A stretch of DNA of 64,000 nucleotides, taken from contig CAZMYW010000004.1 of the NCBI GenBank assembly GCA_964570625.1, forward strand, positions 71,824 through 135,823. The letters are read 5' to 3'. Below are positions 42,312 to 50,209 of the stretch, piece by piece. The DNA comes from JBFLXB01 sp964570625 (lineage in GTDB: Bacteria; Nitrospirota; Nitrospiria; 2-01-FULL-66-17). The stretch's first letter is position 1. Every line of letters begins with the position of its first letter. The translations under genes and the position numbers were made by a program. The notes beneath the pieces are model-generated. The model did no database searches and had not been told where the DNA came from. It was given only the letters and a program-made list of their open reading frames with translations.

Positions 42312-42725
42312 AACACACCTTCCCCTCTTTTTTTGTTGTAAGCCACCCGACAGACAACGCGGATAGATACGGAGGGGAGCGCGGCAGATGGAAGGTGCCG
42401 TGCAGTGGCACTCTGACTCTGAGGTACGGCCGCGATTGCATGGAACCCTCTTCCAGGGTTCTGGCCAATACAGCCTGGGCGCAGTGAGACGTTCCACCCG
42501 GTGACGAACCGGGTTCCCTTGGGAAGATGGAAAAAGACGGATGAGGAGGGAATGATGCTGTGCCGTTTCTTAGCACTGCCACTAGGCGAAGTCAAGGTGG
42601 CCGCTTCAGGCAGCCCATGGCACCTCGAACCGAAACCGTACCGTGTTCGGTGATGCGCGTCATGATTTCTGCTACACTGCCCGCCGTACGGCTGACGATC
42701 AGGTCCAGAACGGACGGGGTGACGG
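42312..42725. other. Divergent intergenic region with several inverted repeats
   Basis: This 414-bp gap lies between the minus-strand ADH fusion and plus-strand DUF485-actP. It has no gene. It holds three short inverted repeats: GTGCC-N7-GGCAC (42395-42411), GAACCCT-N5-AGGGTTC (42443-42461) and ACCCGG-N7-CCGGGT (42496-42514). A TACACT hexamer near 42671 may be a -10 box for actP. The repeats may be operators or leader hairpins. Confidence 0.5.
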
Positions 42726-43187
42726 ATGGGACGACGCGGCAAAGGTCGACGCGATCGATCGAGTAAGACACCGAACCGGGATTTCACACCGTCCGTCGCC
42801 GCGGAAACCGACGTCGCACCCCTGGGTCGAGCGGGTGCCAAGGCGCCGCACGAACGCACGGCTGCCGATGACATGGACGCCGCGGACTGGGACCGTGTGG
42901 CCGCGCGCGAAGACTTCCGCGCGCTCATCGCTTCCAAACGAGCCTTCATAGTGCCCGCTACGCTGTTTTTCGTCGTCTACTACTTTGCGCTGCCCCTGTT
43001 GGTGGGGTACGCCCCCGGCGTGATGAAGACCGAAGTCTTCGGCGCGGTGAATCTGGCCTACCTGTTCGCATTGTCTCAGTTCGTGATGGCCTGGGGCCTG
43101 GCTGCGTGGTATTTGCGCGCGGCGGGTCGGTTCGACGCCATGGCTCACGGGATCATCACCGCGCTCGCTCCGCGCAAGAAACGGTAA
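42726..43187 (+). CDS. DUF485 membrane protein
   Basis: 153 aa. The N-terminal ~65 residues are charged and poorly ordered. A DUF485 domain follows: DFRALIASKRAFIVPATLFFVVYYFALPLLVGYAP and VNLAYLFALSQFVMAWGLAAWYLRAAGRFD, with two spans. DUF485 proteins (YjcH) are the usual partners of ActP acetate permeases. Its stop overlaps the actP start (TAATG). The N-terminal extension is longer than the ~100-aa norm; an internal start at MDAADWDRV is possible. Confidence 0.85.
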   Translation: MGRRGKGRRDRSSKTPNRDFTPSVAAETDVAPLGRAGAKAPHERTAADDMDAADWDRVAAREDFRALIASKRAFIVPATLFFVVYYFALPLLVGYAPGVMKTEVFGAVNLAYLFALSQFVMAWGLAAWYLRAAGRFDAMAHGIITALAPRKKR

Positions 43188-44791
43188 TGTCGACCTCCCT
43201 CGCCATGTTCCTGGGGTTCATCGCGCTCACATTGTGGGTCACGTATTGGGCTGCGGGGCGCTCCAGCGGGACCAGCGCGTTCTTCGCCGCCAACCGTCGC
43301 ATCACGGGGTGGCAGAACGGCGTGGCGGTGGCCGGTGACTACATGAGCGCGGCGTCGTTCCTGGGTATTGCGGGCATTATCGCGTTTCAGGGCTACGACG
43401 GGTTCATGTACTCGGTGGGGTGGTTGGTCGCGTATCTCACCGTACTGCTGATCGTGGCCGAACCCTTGCGCAACACCGGGAAGTACACCATGGCGGATGT
43501 GCTCGCCTTCCGATTGAGCCCACGGCCCGTGCGCGCGATGGCGTCGCTCTCTACGCTCACGGTCAGCACGTTCTACATGATCGCCCAGATGGTCGGGGCC
43601 GGGGCGCTCGTCGCGCTCTTGCTCAAAGATTCCGGGATCGGTTTTGAAACCGCGGTGATCGGCGTGGGCGTGCTGATGATTGTGTACGTGGTGTTCGGCG
43701 GCATGTTGGCCACCACGTGGGTGCAGATCATCAAAGCGGTGTTGCTCATGAGCGGCACCCTGCTGCTGAGTCTCTTGGTGCTCGCGCACTACGGGTTCGA
43801 TCTTGGGGAGTTTTTCCGCGCGGTCACGCACGTGACCTATCACGATAAGAGCGGGCAGGCGGTGACGCAGAACTTTCTGGAGCCCGGATTGCGCTTCAAG
43901 CCGCCGTACGGCGCGCTCGATCTGGTGTCGCTGGGCCTGGCGCTGATCTTCGGCACCGCGGGGCTGCCCCACATCCTGGTGCGCTTTTACACCGTGCCCG
44001 ATGCCAAGACCGCGCGTGTGAGCGTGGTGTGGGCCATGGCGATTATCGGGAGTTTCTATATCATGACCACGTTTTTGGGCTTCGGGGCGGCCACGATTGT
44101 GGGGCGAGACGCGATCGCGGCCAACGGGGGCACGAATATGAGCGCGCCGTTGCTCGCGCAAGCGCTCGGCGGCGAGGTATTTTTCGCGTTCATCTCCGCG
44201 GTGGCGTTCGCCACGATCCTGGCCGTGGTGGCGGGGCTGACGATCAGCGCGTCCACGTCGTTCGCGCATGACTTCTATACCGCGGTCCTCCATCACGGCC
44301 GCGAGCGGAGCCCGGGCGAAGAAGTGCGCGTGGCGCGCGTGACCGCGTGTGTGGTGGGCGTGCTGGCGATGGCGATCGCCATCGTGGTGGGGCCGAACAC
44401 CAACGTGGCGTTTCTGGTGGCGTTGGCGTTTGCGGTGGCCGCGTCCGCCAATTTGCCGGTGATCGTGTTTTCGCTGTTCTGGAAACGGTTTACCACCCGC
44501 GGAGCCGTGTGGGGATTGGCCACCGGCCTGGTGTCCTCGATCGCGCTGATTTTGGTCAGCCCCAGCGTCATGACCATCGACCCGGCGGGCGTGACCGGCG
44601 CGGCACGGCATCTGATCCAGGCCGCCCCGCTGTTCCCGTTGGAGAATCCCGGCATCGTGAGTATCCCATTGGGGTTTCTGGGCGCGGTGATCGGGACGCT
44701 GCTGGGTCGGGAGCCGCACGCTGAAGCCAAGTATGCCGAGCTGCTGGTACGCGCGAACACGGGGTTAGGAGCGGAGAAAGCCTCGGAGTAG
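43187..44791 (+). CDS. actP: Cation/acetate symporter (ActP-like, SSS family)
   Basis: 534 aa from ATG 43187. About 13 hydrophobic spans run through the protein. Typical text includes SSGTSAFFAANRRITGWQNGVAVAGDYMSAASFLGIAGI and AFATILAVVAGLTISASTSFAHD, characteristic of ActP within the solute:sodium symporter family. It imports acetate or related short carboxylates (or pyruvate in some species) with Na+. It is coupled to the DUF485 gene. Confidence 0.92.
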   Translation: MSTSLAMFLGFIALTLWVTYWAAGRSSGTSAFFAANRRITGWQNGVAVAGDYMSAASFLGIAGIIAFQGYDGFMYSVGWLVAYLTVLLIVAEPLRNTGKYTMADVLAFRLSPRPVRAMASLSTLTVSTFYMIAQMVGAGALVALLLKDSGIGFETAVIGVGVLMIVYVVFGGMLATTWVQIIKAVLLMSGTLLLSLLVLAHYGFDLGEFFRAVTHVTYHDKSGQAVTQNFLEPGLRFKPPYGALDLVSLGLALIFGTAGLPHILVRFYTVPDAKTARVSVVWAMAIIGSFYIMTTFLGFGAATIVGRDAIAANGGTNMSAPLLAQALGGEVFFAFISAVAFATILAVVAGLTISASTSFAHDFYTAVLHHGRERSPGEEVRVARVTACVVGVLAMAIAIVVGPNTNVAFLVALAFAVAASANLPVIVFSLFWKRFTTRGAVWGLATGLVSSIALILVSPSVMTIDPAGVTGAARHLIQAAPLFPLENPGIVSIPLGFLGAVIGTLLGREPHAEAKYAELLVRANTGLGAEKASE

Positions 44792-44815
44792 CGGCGGGCC
44801 ACGCCGACCGGGGTT

Positions 44816-45499
44816 CTAGCGCCGCACCACTTCTGCTGTCACCAGATCCGTCAACACAAACCCGTTCTGTTCAACCGGTGGCCCCACGCTGATCGCGATG
44901 GGCTTGCGAAACATCGGCCCGTCCCACGCGAACGTGTGGAACTCGCCGTTTTCTCCGCAGGGGTCCACGTTGTTTGGGAGGTCTTGCAGGAGCGACTCGT
45001 CGAACGCGCGACCCGCGAATTCCTTTGGCATCCGCTGGGAGTCGATGCAGATCAGATGGGCCCGGAGGCCGCCGGCGATCATTTCGCGCGCGAGCGCCGC
45101 GGTATCGCGCTGCCAGAGCGGGAAGACGCCGCGCATTCCGCTCTGGGCGAGCAGTTGCTCGCGGTAGGCTCGGATGTCTTCCAAGAACAGGTCTCCGAAC
45201 ACGATGTCCGAGACGCCCTCTCGGCCGGCGGCTTCAAGGGCGTGCTGCATCGCGGCTTCGTATACGGTGTTGGGACAAGCCGCGGGAATGCGGACCACGT
45301 GAAGTGGGAGTCCCAGTGAGGCGGCCTGGGCGCGCAGCAACTCCTCGCGCACGCCGTGGACAGCGATGCGATCAGAACCTTCAGTCACGGTCGTTAACAA
45401 GCCAACGATCTCCGTGTCGCCCTGTTGTCGGACAGTGTACAACGCCCACGCGCTGTCTTTGCCGCTGCTCCACGCGACCCATGCTTTTGGTTGCCTCAT
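44816..45499 (-). CDS. PP-loop ATP-binding protein (Dph6/MJ0570-like)
   Basis: 227 aa from ATG 45499, with GGAGG five bases upstream on the minus strand. The PP-loop SSGKDSAWAL binds ATP and activates a substrate by adenylation. Further family text is FGDLFLEDIRAYREQLL, LPLWQRDT-type text (FPLWQRDTAALAREMI) and DPCGENGEFHTFAWDGP, the Dph6-type C-terminus. Archaeal and eukaryotic Dph6 makes diphthamide; bacteria lack that pathway, so the bacterial homologue has another, unknown substrate. Confidence 0.85.
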   Translation of the reverse strand: MRQPKAWVAWSSGKDSAWALYTVRQQGDTEIVGLLTTVTEGSDRIAVHGVREELLRAQAASLGLPLHVVRIPAACPNTVYEAAMQHALEAAGREGVSDIVFGDLFLEDIRAYREQLLAQSGMRGVFPLWQRDTAALAREMIAGGLRAHLICIDSQRMPKEFAGRAFDESLLQDLPNNVDPCGENGEFHTFAWDGPMFRKPIAISVGPPVEQNGFVLTDLVTAEVVRR

Positions 45500-45788
45500 C
45501 CTGACCTCCATCACCTGCGTTTGCTCGAACATGGCCGTGGATGCCGACGCTCCTCATATCGTGCAATGTCCACCAGGGGCTGTGGACAGCTAAAAATCTT
45601 CTGGATTTTGCGCATACGCAAACGGGCTATGACGCTTGACTGACCTATCTAATTGAAATTTAAATGATTTATTCGGTTCAAAAAATGAGCACATCGCTAA
45701 GTGCTGTGTTAATCACGGGTAAATGTGATGAATCACGAAGGTTATCACCAAGTTTTCCACAGATGGCGTGGATCGGTTCACAGAGGGA
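45500..45788. other. AT-rich intergenic island
   Basis: The stretch ~45590-45760 is far richer in A+T than its surroundings. It contains TTTGCG-N4-CGCAAA (45607-45622) and words close to the DnaA box (TTTTCCACA, TGTGGACAG). No gene is seen. It could hold the promoter of the minus-strand PP-loop gene. Confidence 0.45.
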
Positions 45789-47051
45789 CTATCCGGGAGA
45801 ATTCGCGCTCCGGCGCGCCAGGACTGTGGCGATGACCAGGTCTCCCGTGACATTGACCATAGTTCTGCACATATCCAGCAACCGGTCGACGCCCAGGATC
45901 ACGCCCAGTCCCTCGGGCGGGACACCGACCATGCCTAGGATCATGGCGATGACGGGCAGCGATCCGGCCGGCACCCCGGCGGTGCCGATGCCGGCCAGAA
46001 TACAGATGCCCATCACGAGTGCCTGTTCGCCCAGGCTCAGAGAAACGCCGAAGAGTTGGGCCAGGAACAGGACGGTCACACCTTCGAACAATGCGGTGCC
46101 GTTTTGGTTCATGGCCGACCCGGCGGTCAACACGAACCGGCTCACGTGGCTCGGAAGGCGGAGGTTTTCTTCGGCGACTTTCAGCGCCGTGGGCAACGTG
46201 GCGCTCGATGACGAGGTGGCGAACGCCGTGGTCATGGCCAATCGCACGTCGCGGAAAAACGCGATCGGCGATCGACCGCCGAAGACCTTGAGGACCAGGG
46301 GATACACCACCACCAGATGCAGCGCCAACGCGAGCAACACCACGCCGACATACGCCAGGAGTTGACCCAGCAGGCCAATACCCAATCGAGCGGTCATGGC
46401 AAAGAGCAGCGCGCCGATCCCCAGCGGCGCGAGCTTCAGCACCCAGTCGATCAACGTGCGCATCACGTCGTAGACGCCCTGAACGGCCGACTGGAGACGC
46501 CGGGCCGAGTCGGTGCGGGTCAGGGACAGGCCCATCCCGAAGACGAGCGCGAAGAGGATCACGCCGATCATGTCGCCGTTGGCCGCGGCTTTGATAGGGT
46601 TGTCGGGGATCATCCCGACCAACAGCGCCACGGCCGACGAGTCGGGCGTGGGGGGCGCGGTCATTGCGGCGGGGTTCCCCGCGAGATCGCGCACGGACAC
46701 CGAGAGTCCTTCTCCGGGGCGGATGACATTGACCAAGGTCATCCCGATCGCCACTGCGACGAGCGAAAGTCCGGCCGCGTAGATCAGCAGCGTCACTCCC
46801 AGGCGTCCCACCTGACCCAGGTCCAGCCCGCACACGCCCACTACCAGGGCGGAGAACACCAGGGGAATCACCAACATGAACAACAATCGGAGAAACACCT
46901 GACCGATGGGCTGGGCCACGTGTTCGGCCGCCCACACCAACCACGGCGCGTCATGCGCGGTGGCATTGGCGAGCAGCCCCAGCGTCAGGCCGGCGATCAC
47001 GCTGATGAGGAGCGTTCGGTGAGTCGCGGGAGATGGAGACAATGCGGACAT
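45789..47051 (-). CDS. Dicarboxylate/amino-acid:cation symporter (DAACS family)
   Basis: 420 aa from ATG 47051. Diagnostic elements of the GltP/DctA family are AFATSSSSATLPTALKVAEE (the serine-rich hairpin), AGSAMNQNGTALFEGV (the NMDGT-type motif, here MNQNGT), GIGTAGVPAGSLPVIAMIL and VDRLLDMCRTMVNVTGD. It should import glutamate, aspartate or C4-dicarboxylates with Na+ or H+. The MNQNGT variant, with Gln in place of Asp, recurs in some subfamilies and may alter cation coupling. Confidence 0.9.
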   Translation of the reverse strand: MSALSPSPATHRTLLISVIAGLTLGLLANATAHDAPWLVWAAEHVAQPIGQVFLRLLFMLVIPLVFSALVVGVCGLDLGQVGRLGVTLLIYAAGLSLVAVAIGMTLVNVIRPGEGLSVSVRDLAGNPAAMTAPPTPDSSAVALLVGMIPDNPIKAAANGDMIGVILFALVFGMGLSLTRTDSARRLQSAVQGVYDVMRTLIDWVLKLAPLGIGALLFAMTARLGIGLLGQLLAYVGVVLLALALHLVVVYPLVLKVFGGRSPIAFFRDVRLAMTTAFATSSSSATLPTALKVAEENLRLPSHVSRFVLTAGSAMNQNGTALFEGVTVLFLAQLFGVSLSLGEQALVMGICILAGIGTAGVPAGSLPVIAMILGMVGVPPEGLGVILGVDRLLDMCRTMVNVTGDLVIATVLARRSANSPG

Positions 47052-47102
47052 GGGAGCGATTAGGCGGGAAGTCGGGGCGGATGTCAACCGCAGAGGCGGG
47101 GA

Positions 47103-47132
47103 TTGCGCCGCGGGTCCTGCGTCTGGTATAGC
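47103..47132 (+). promoter_or_regulatory. Possible promoter of purC
   Basis: TTGCGC at 47103-47108 and TATAGC at 47127-47132, with an 18-bp spacer, stand 35 bp upstream of the purC ATG. Confidence 0.45.
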
Positions 47133-47166
47133 TACACACGTATTGCGAGACGAAAAGGACGGATGT

Positions 47167-48081
47167 ATGGAAAACGTGGCGGATCGGCCGGTTGTTCTGG
47201 AGACGAACTTCCCGCAACTCGGGGCGAAACGTAAAGGCAAGGTCCGGGATATCTACGACCTGGGGGAGTACTTGCTGCTGGTCGCCACGGATCGGCTCTC
47301 GGCGTTCGACGTGGTGCTCCCGGACGGCATTCCGGGCAAGGGATACGTGTTGACCCAGTTGTCGAAGTTCTGGTTCGAGTGGTTATGGGAAATGGAAGAC
47401 GTGTTGCCGCACCATTTGATCTCCACCGACGTGGAGAAGTTCCCACCCGCGTGCCACGCGTATCGCGACGTGTTGCAGGGGCGCTCCATGCTGGTCGGCA
47501 AATACACCCCCCTGCCGGTCGAGTGTATCGTCCGCGGATATCTGGCTGGCTCCGGCTGGAAGGAGTACCGGCAGAGCGGCACGGTGTGCGGCCAGCCCCT
47601 GCCATCGGGCCTCAAGGAAGCGGATCGGTTGCCGCAGCCCATCTTCACCCCATCGACGAAAGCGACCACCGGTCACGACGAAAACATTTCGTTCGAGCGG
47701 ATGGAGTCGCTCATCGGCGCGGATCTGGCCCGCCTCATCCGGCAGTGCAGCCTGACGATCTATCAGCGAGCCGCGGCGCACGCCGAAGCGCTGGGGATCA
47801 TCATCGCCGATACCAAGATGGAGTTTGGCCTGGAGTCAGAAACGCAGCAGCCCTATTTGATCGACGAGATCCTGACTCCGGATTCGTCGCGGTTCTGGCC
47901 TAAGGATCAGTACAAGCCGGGGGGCTCGCCGCCCAGTTTCGATAAACAGTTCGTGCGTGACTACCTGGATTCGATCGGCTGGAATCACCAGCCGCCCGCG
48001 CCCACACTTCCGCCCGACGTGATTCGCAAAACGAGCCAAAAGTACGTCGAGGCGCTGACGCGCCTGACGACCACGGGGTAG
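47167..48081 (+). CDS. purC: Phosphoribosylaminoimidazole-succinocarboxamide synthase
   Basis: 304 aa, typical of the ~300-aa PurC type found outside enterobacteria. It joins CAIR and aspartate with ATP in purine synthesis. GKVRDIYDLGEYLLLVATDRLSAFDVVLPDGIPGKG, VECIVRGYLAGSGWKEY, STKATTGHDENIS and IADTKMEFG are signature blocks; LIDEILTPDSSRFW holds metal ligands. ATG 47167 was chosen for the conserved N-terminus. Confidence 0.96.
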   Translation: MENVADRPVVLETNFPQLGAKRKGKVRDIYDLGEYLLLVATDRLSAFDVVLPDGIPGKGYVLTQLSKFWFEWLWEMEDVLPHHLISTDVEKFPPACHAYRDVLQGRSMLVGKYTPLPVECIVRGYLAGSGWKEYRQSGTVCGQPLPSGLKEADRLPQPIFTPSTKATTGHDENISFERMESLIGADLARLIRQCSLTIYQRAAAHAEALGIIIADTKMEFGLESETQQPYLIDEILTPDSSRFWPKDQYKPGGSPPSFDKQFVRDYLDSIGWNHQPPAPTLPPDVIRKTSQKYVEALTRLTTTG

Positions 48082-48750
48082 ATGATGGAGCGCGGTCTCG
48101 GTGAAGTAGTCAACGCGTTTACCGCCAGCGACGGCCAGCGCCACGTGCTGGTGGGGTTCGACGCGAGGCAAAATTGGTTGCCGATGGCGAACTGGTGGCC
48201 CCAGAACGGACCGTTCCTGTATCTGCTACGCGATGACGTGGAGCGGCCGGCTTCCGTCGATAAGAATATCTGGAGTTCGGTCTGCACGGTGCTCACGGAT
48301 CTGGCCCGTCCGGAGGACGCGGGACCGCATCCTCCGTTATGGAACGACTGCGACCGCCTTCTGCGCCATGTCGCCGGCAAAGACGGGATGGAGGACCGCC
48401 GCTACAGCGTCATCGCGGTCACGCTCGCGGTGGAGTCGCTCAACCCAGAAGCGTCCGAGTGGCTGCCCCTGATTGGACCGAACGCACCTGATCTCGGCGC
48501 GTTGGACGGTCGATGGCGGCTCGTGGGTTACGATGTGGCGAATCCGAAGCTGTACAGTGGGTTGACCGACGCGCCCTATCACACCGAACACGAGGACGTA
48601 TTCTCGTTGCAGGTGCGTTGGGTCAAACACCTCAACGACCGCCACCTGTTCATTCCGTTCGAAGAAGCCAAAGGCTTCATCACGATCGTCGAACAGCGGG
48701 CGCGGCGATTGGTCCCGTTCGGCGTGTTCGGCGTGTGGGAGCGGGTGTAA
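48082..48750 (+). CDS. Hypothetical protein downstream of purC
   Basis: 222 aa from ATG 48082, directly after the purC stop. It reads MERGLGEVVNAFTASDGQRHVLVGFD near the start and DAPYHTEHEDVFSLQVRWVKHLNDRHLFI later. It has no signal, spans or catalytic motif that I recognise. The tight junction suggests co-translation with purC. It is probably cytosolic. Confidence 0.6.
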   Translation: MMERGLGEVVNAFTASDGQRHVLVGFDARQNWLPMANWWPQNGPFLYLLRDDVERPASVDKNIWSSVCTVLTDLARPEDAGPHPPLWNDCDRLLRHVAGKDGMEDRRYSVIAVTLAVESLNPEASEWLPLIGPNAPDLGALDGRWRLVGYDVANPKLYSGLTDAPYHTEHEDVFSLQVRWVKHLNDRHLFIPFEEAKGFITIVEQRARRLVPFGVFGVWERV

Positions 48751-48791
48751 CGGCTCGAGATCTTCGCGCTCGCGCGATTCGCGGCGTCGGA

Positions 48792-49448
48792 GTGCCGGCT
48801 CGTCTGGCCGCGGTGATCCTCATCGCGGCGATCCTGGCCGCCTGCGGCGGCCGGCACCACACGCCCTCATCGGGCGAACGGTTTTCCACCGTGGCGTCGT
48901 GGTACGGCGAGCCGTTCCACGGCCGCCTGACGGCCTCGGGTGAACGGTACAATATGCACGGGTTCACGGCGGCCCACCGATCGTTGCCGTTCGGCACGCG
49001 TTTGAAGGTCACCAAACCCGACACCGGGCAGTCCAGCATCGTGACCGTGACGGACCGCGGCCCGTTTATCCGCGGTCGGCACTTGGATCTTTCGTACGGA
49101 GCAGCGCAGCAAATCGGCTTGGTGCGCGAAGGTGTTGGACGCGTGGCGGTCGAAGTTCTGGACCGGGACATGCGGTACCAAAAGCGGGTGACGGAAGCCC
49201 CGATGCCGGTGGGCTCCGGTGGCTCATTCGCGATCCAGTTCGGGGCGTTTCAGGACTTCGACAACGCGGCTCGGCTCAAACAGGCCTTGGAACTAGAAAC
49301 GCGCGGGGTGACGATCACGCAGGTCACGGTAGGCGGAGTCACCTATCACCGCGTCCGCCTCGGCCCCTTCCCCTCGCGCGACGACGCGCTGGCGCGAGCC
49401 AGCGCGTTCGCCGACGAGGGGTATGAGACGATGATCGTGATGCGGTAG
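48792..49448 (+). CDS. rlpA: Septal-ring lytic transglycosylase RlpA-like lipoprotein with SPOR domain
   Basis: 218 aa from GTG 48792. The signal ends in a lipobox, ILAAC, so the mature protein is an outer-membrane lipoprotein, matured in part by Lnt. The double-psi barrel has ASWYGEPFHGRLTASGERYNMHGFTAAHRSLPFGTRLKV and VTVTDRGPFIRGRHLDLS. The C-terminal SPOR domain (FAIQFGAFQDFDNAARLKQAL) binds denuded glycan. It cleaves stem-peptide-free glycans at the division site. The exact start is uncertain by a few codons. Confidence 0.88.
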   Translation: MPARLAAVILIAAILAACGGRHHTPSSGERFSTVASWYGEPFHGRLTASGERYNMHGFTAAHRSLPFGTRLKVTKPDTGQSSIVTVTDRGPFIRGRHLDLSYGAAQQIGLVREGVGRVAVEVLDRDMRYQKRVTEAPMPVGSGGSFAIQFGAFQDFDNAARLKQALELETRGVTITQVTVGGVTYHRVRLGPFPSRDDALARASAFADEGYETMIVMR

Positions 49449-49477
49449 GGATCGAACTGAAGTAATGACCGGTCGGG

Positions 49478-49900
49478 TCAGACCGCCTGGCGCATCCCCA
49501 TGATCAGGATTTTGGGGCCGTCCTTGAACGTGACCTGAATCTTGTCCTTGGCGGTGAGGAGGGTCACCACGCCGAGCCCGAAATGGCTGTGGTCGATCAC
49601 GTCGTCGATCTGGTACGCACCTGACGTCGTGTAGGTCGTCTTCTTCTTGCTCTTGGACGAGACACCTTGCATGCAGCGAGTCCAGGTCTCCTCGGGGGTC
49701 ACTTTCAATGACTTTCGGCGAGGGGCTGCAACCGTGCTGCCCGGTGGGAGGTAGCGGTGGAGACTGCCACAAGTCTTGCATTTGACCTTGCCGAGCTGAT
49801 CTCCGACTTTGGAGGAAATCGTGTGGAGGGTTTCCACGCGGCACTTTGTGCAAACCGAACTGATTTCTGCTCCGACAGGCTCTTTCGTGAGTGACGGCAT
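49478..49900 (-). CDS. Zinc-ribbon protein with CarD-like C-terminal segment
   Basis: 140 aa. The N-terminal half has two CXXC pairs (VCTKCRVETLHTI and VKCKTCGSLHRYLP), a classic zinc ribbon. A basic linker (SSKSKKKTTYTTS) is followed by IDDVIDHSHFGLGVVTLLTAKDKIQVTFKDGPKILIMG. That resembles the RNA-polymerase-interacting module of CarD/CdnL-type proteins. It may be a transcription-associated factor; no direct evidence of function. It has its own divergent promoter region with fadE. Confidence 0.68.
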   Translation of the reverse strand: MPSLTKEPVGAEISSVCTKCRVETLHTISSKVGDQLGKVKCKTCGSLHRYLPPGSTVAAPRRKSLKVTPEETWTRCMQGVSSKSKKKTTYTTSGAYQIDDVIDHSHFGLGVVTLLTAKDKIQVTFKDGPKILIMGMRQAV

Positions 49901-50209
49901 GGGGCCCTTTCTGTGAGAGTTTACTGATATTGTACACTAAAAGCCGAACGAAATGCCGGGGGAGGGTATATTTTCCGTCAGGGCCTCGGATCGTTTCACC
50001 CGGAGAATCAGTCGGTTGCCGCCGTGGTGGCGTGATGGAACAGGGCTGCTCGCTCCGAATCCCCCGGCAGTGGGATGTGCCCCCTGGGCCTTTGACGCCG
50101 ACCGTCCGGGCAGCCGGTGCTATAATGGTCGGCATGTCGCTGCGCATGAGAATGGGTTCTGCCCTCGTACGAACCGGCGCTTGCGGCGAAAACCCCTCGG
50201 GACGATGAG
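49901..50209. other. Divergent promoter region before fadE
   Basis: A 309-bp gap. On the plus strand TATAAT at 50121-50126 is a clear -10 box for fadE, but no good -35 box fits. On the minus strand TACAAT lies about 35 bp before the zinc-ribbon gene. Nothing else is seen. Confidence 0.5.

Noticed and set aside
42395..42411. NtrC-type site (GTGCC-N7-GGCAC) in the actP/ADH gap
   Set aside because: Half sites are short and no sigma-54 promoter lies within 200 bp on either strand.
41590..42582. 330-codon minus-strand frame overlapping the ADH fusion
   Set aside because: Different frame of the same region, rich in Arg/Pro with no motif; the ADH fusion frame has clear membrane spans and enzyme motifs.
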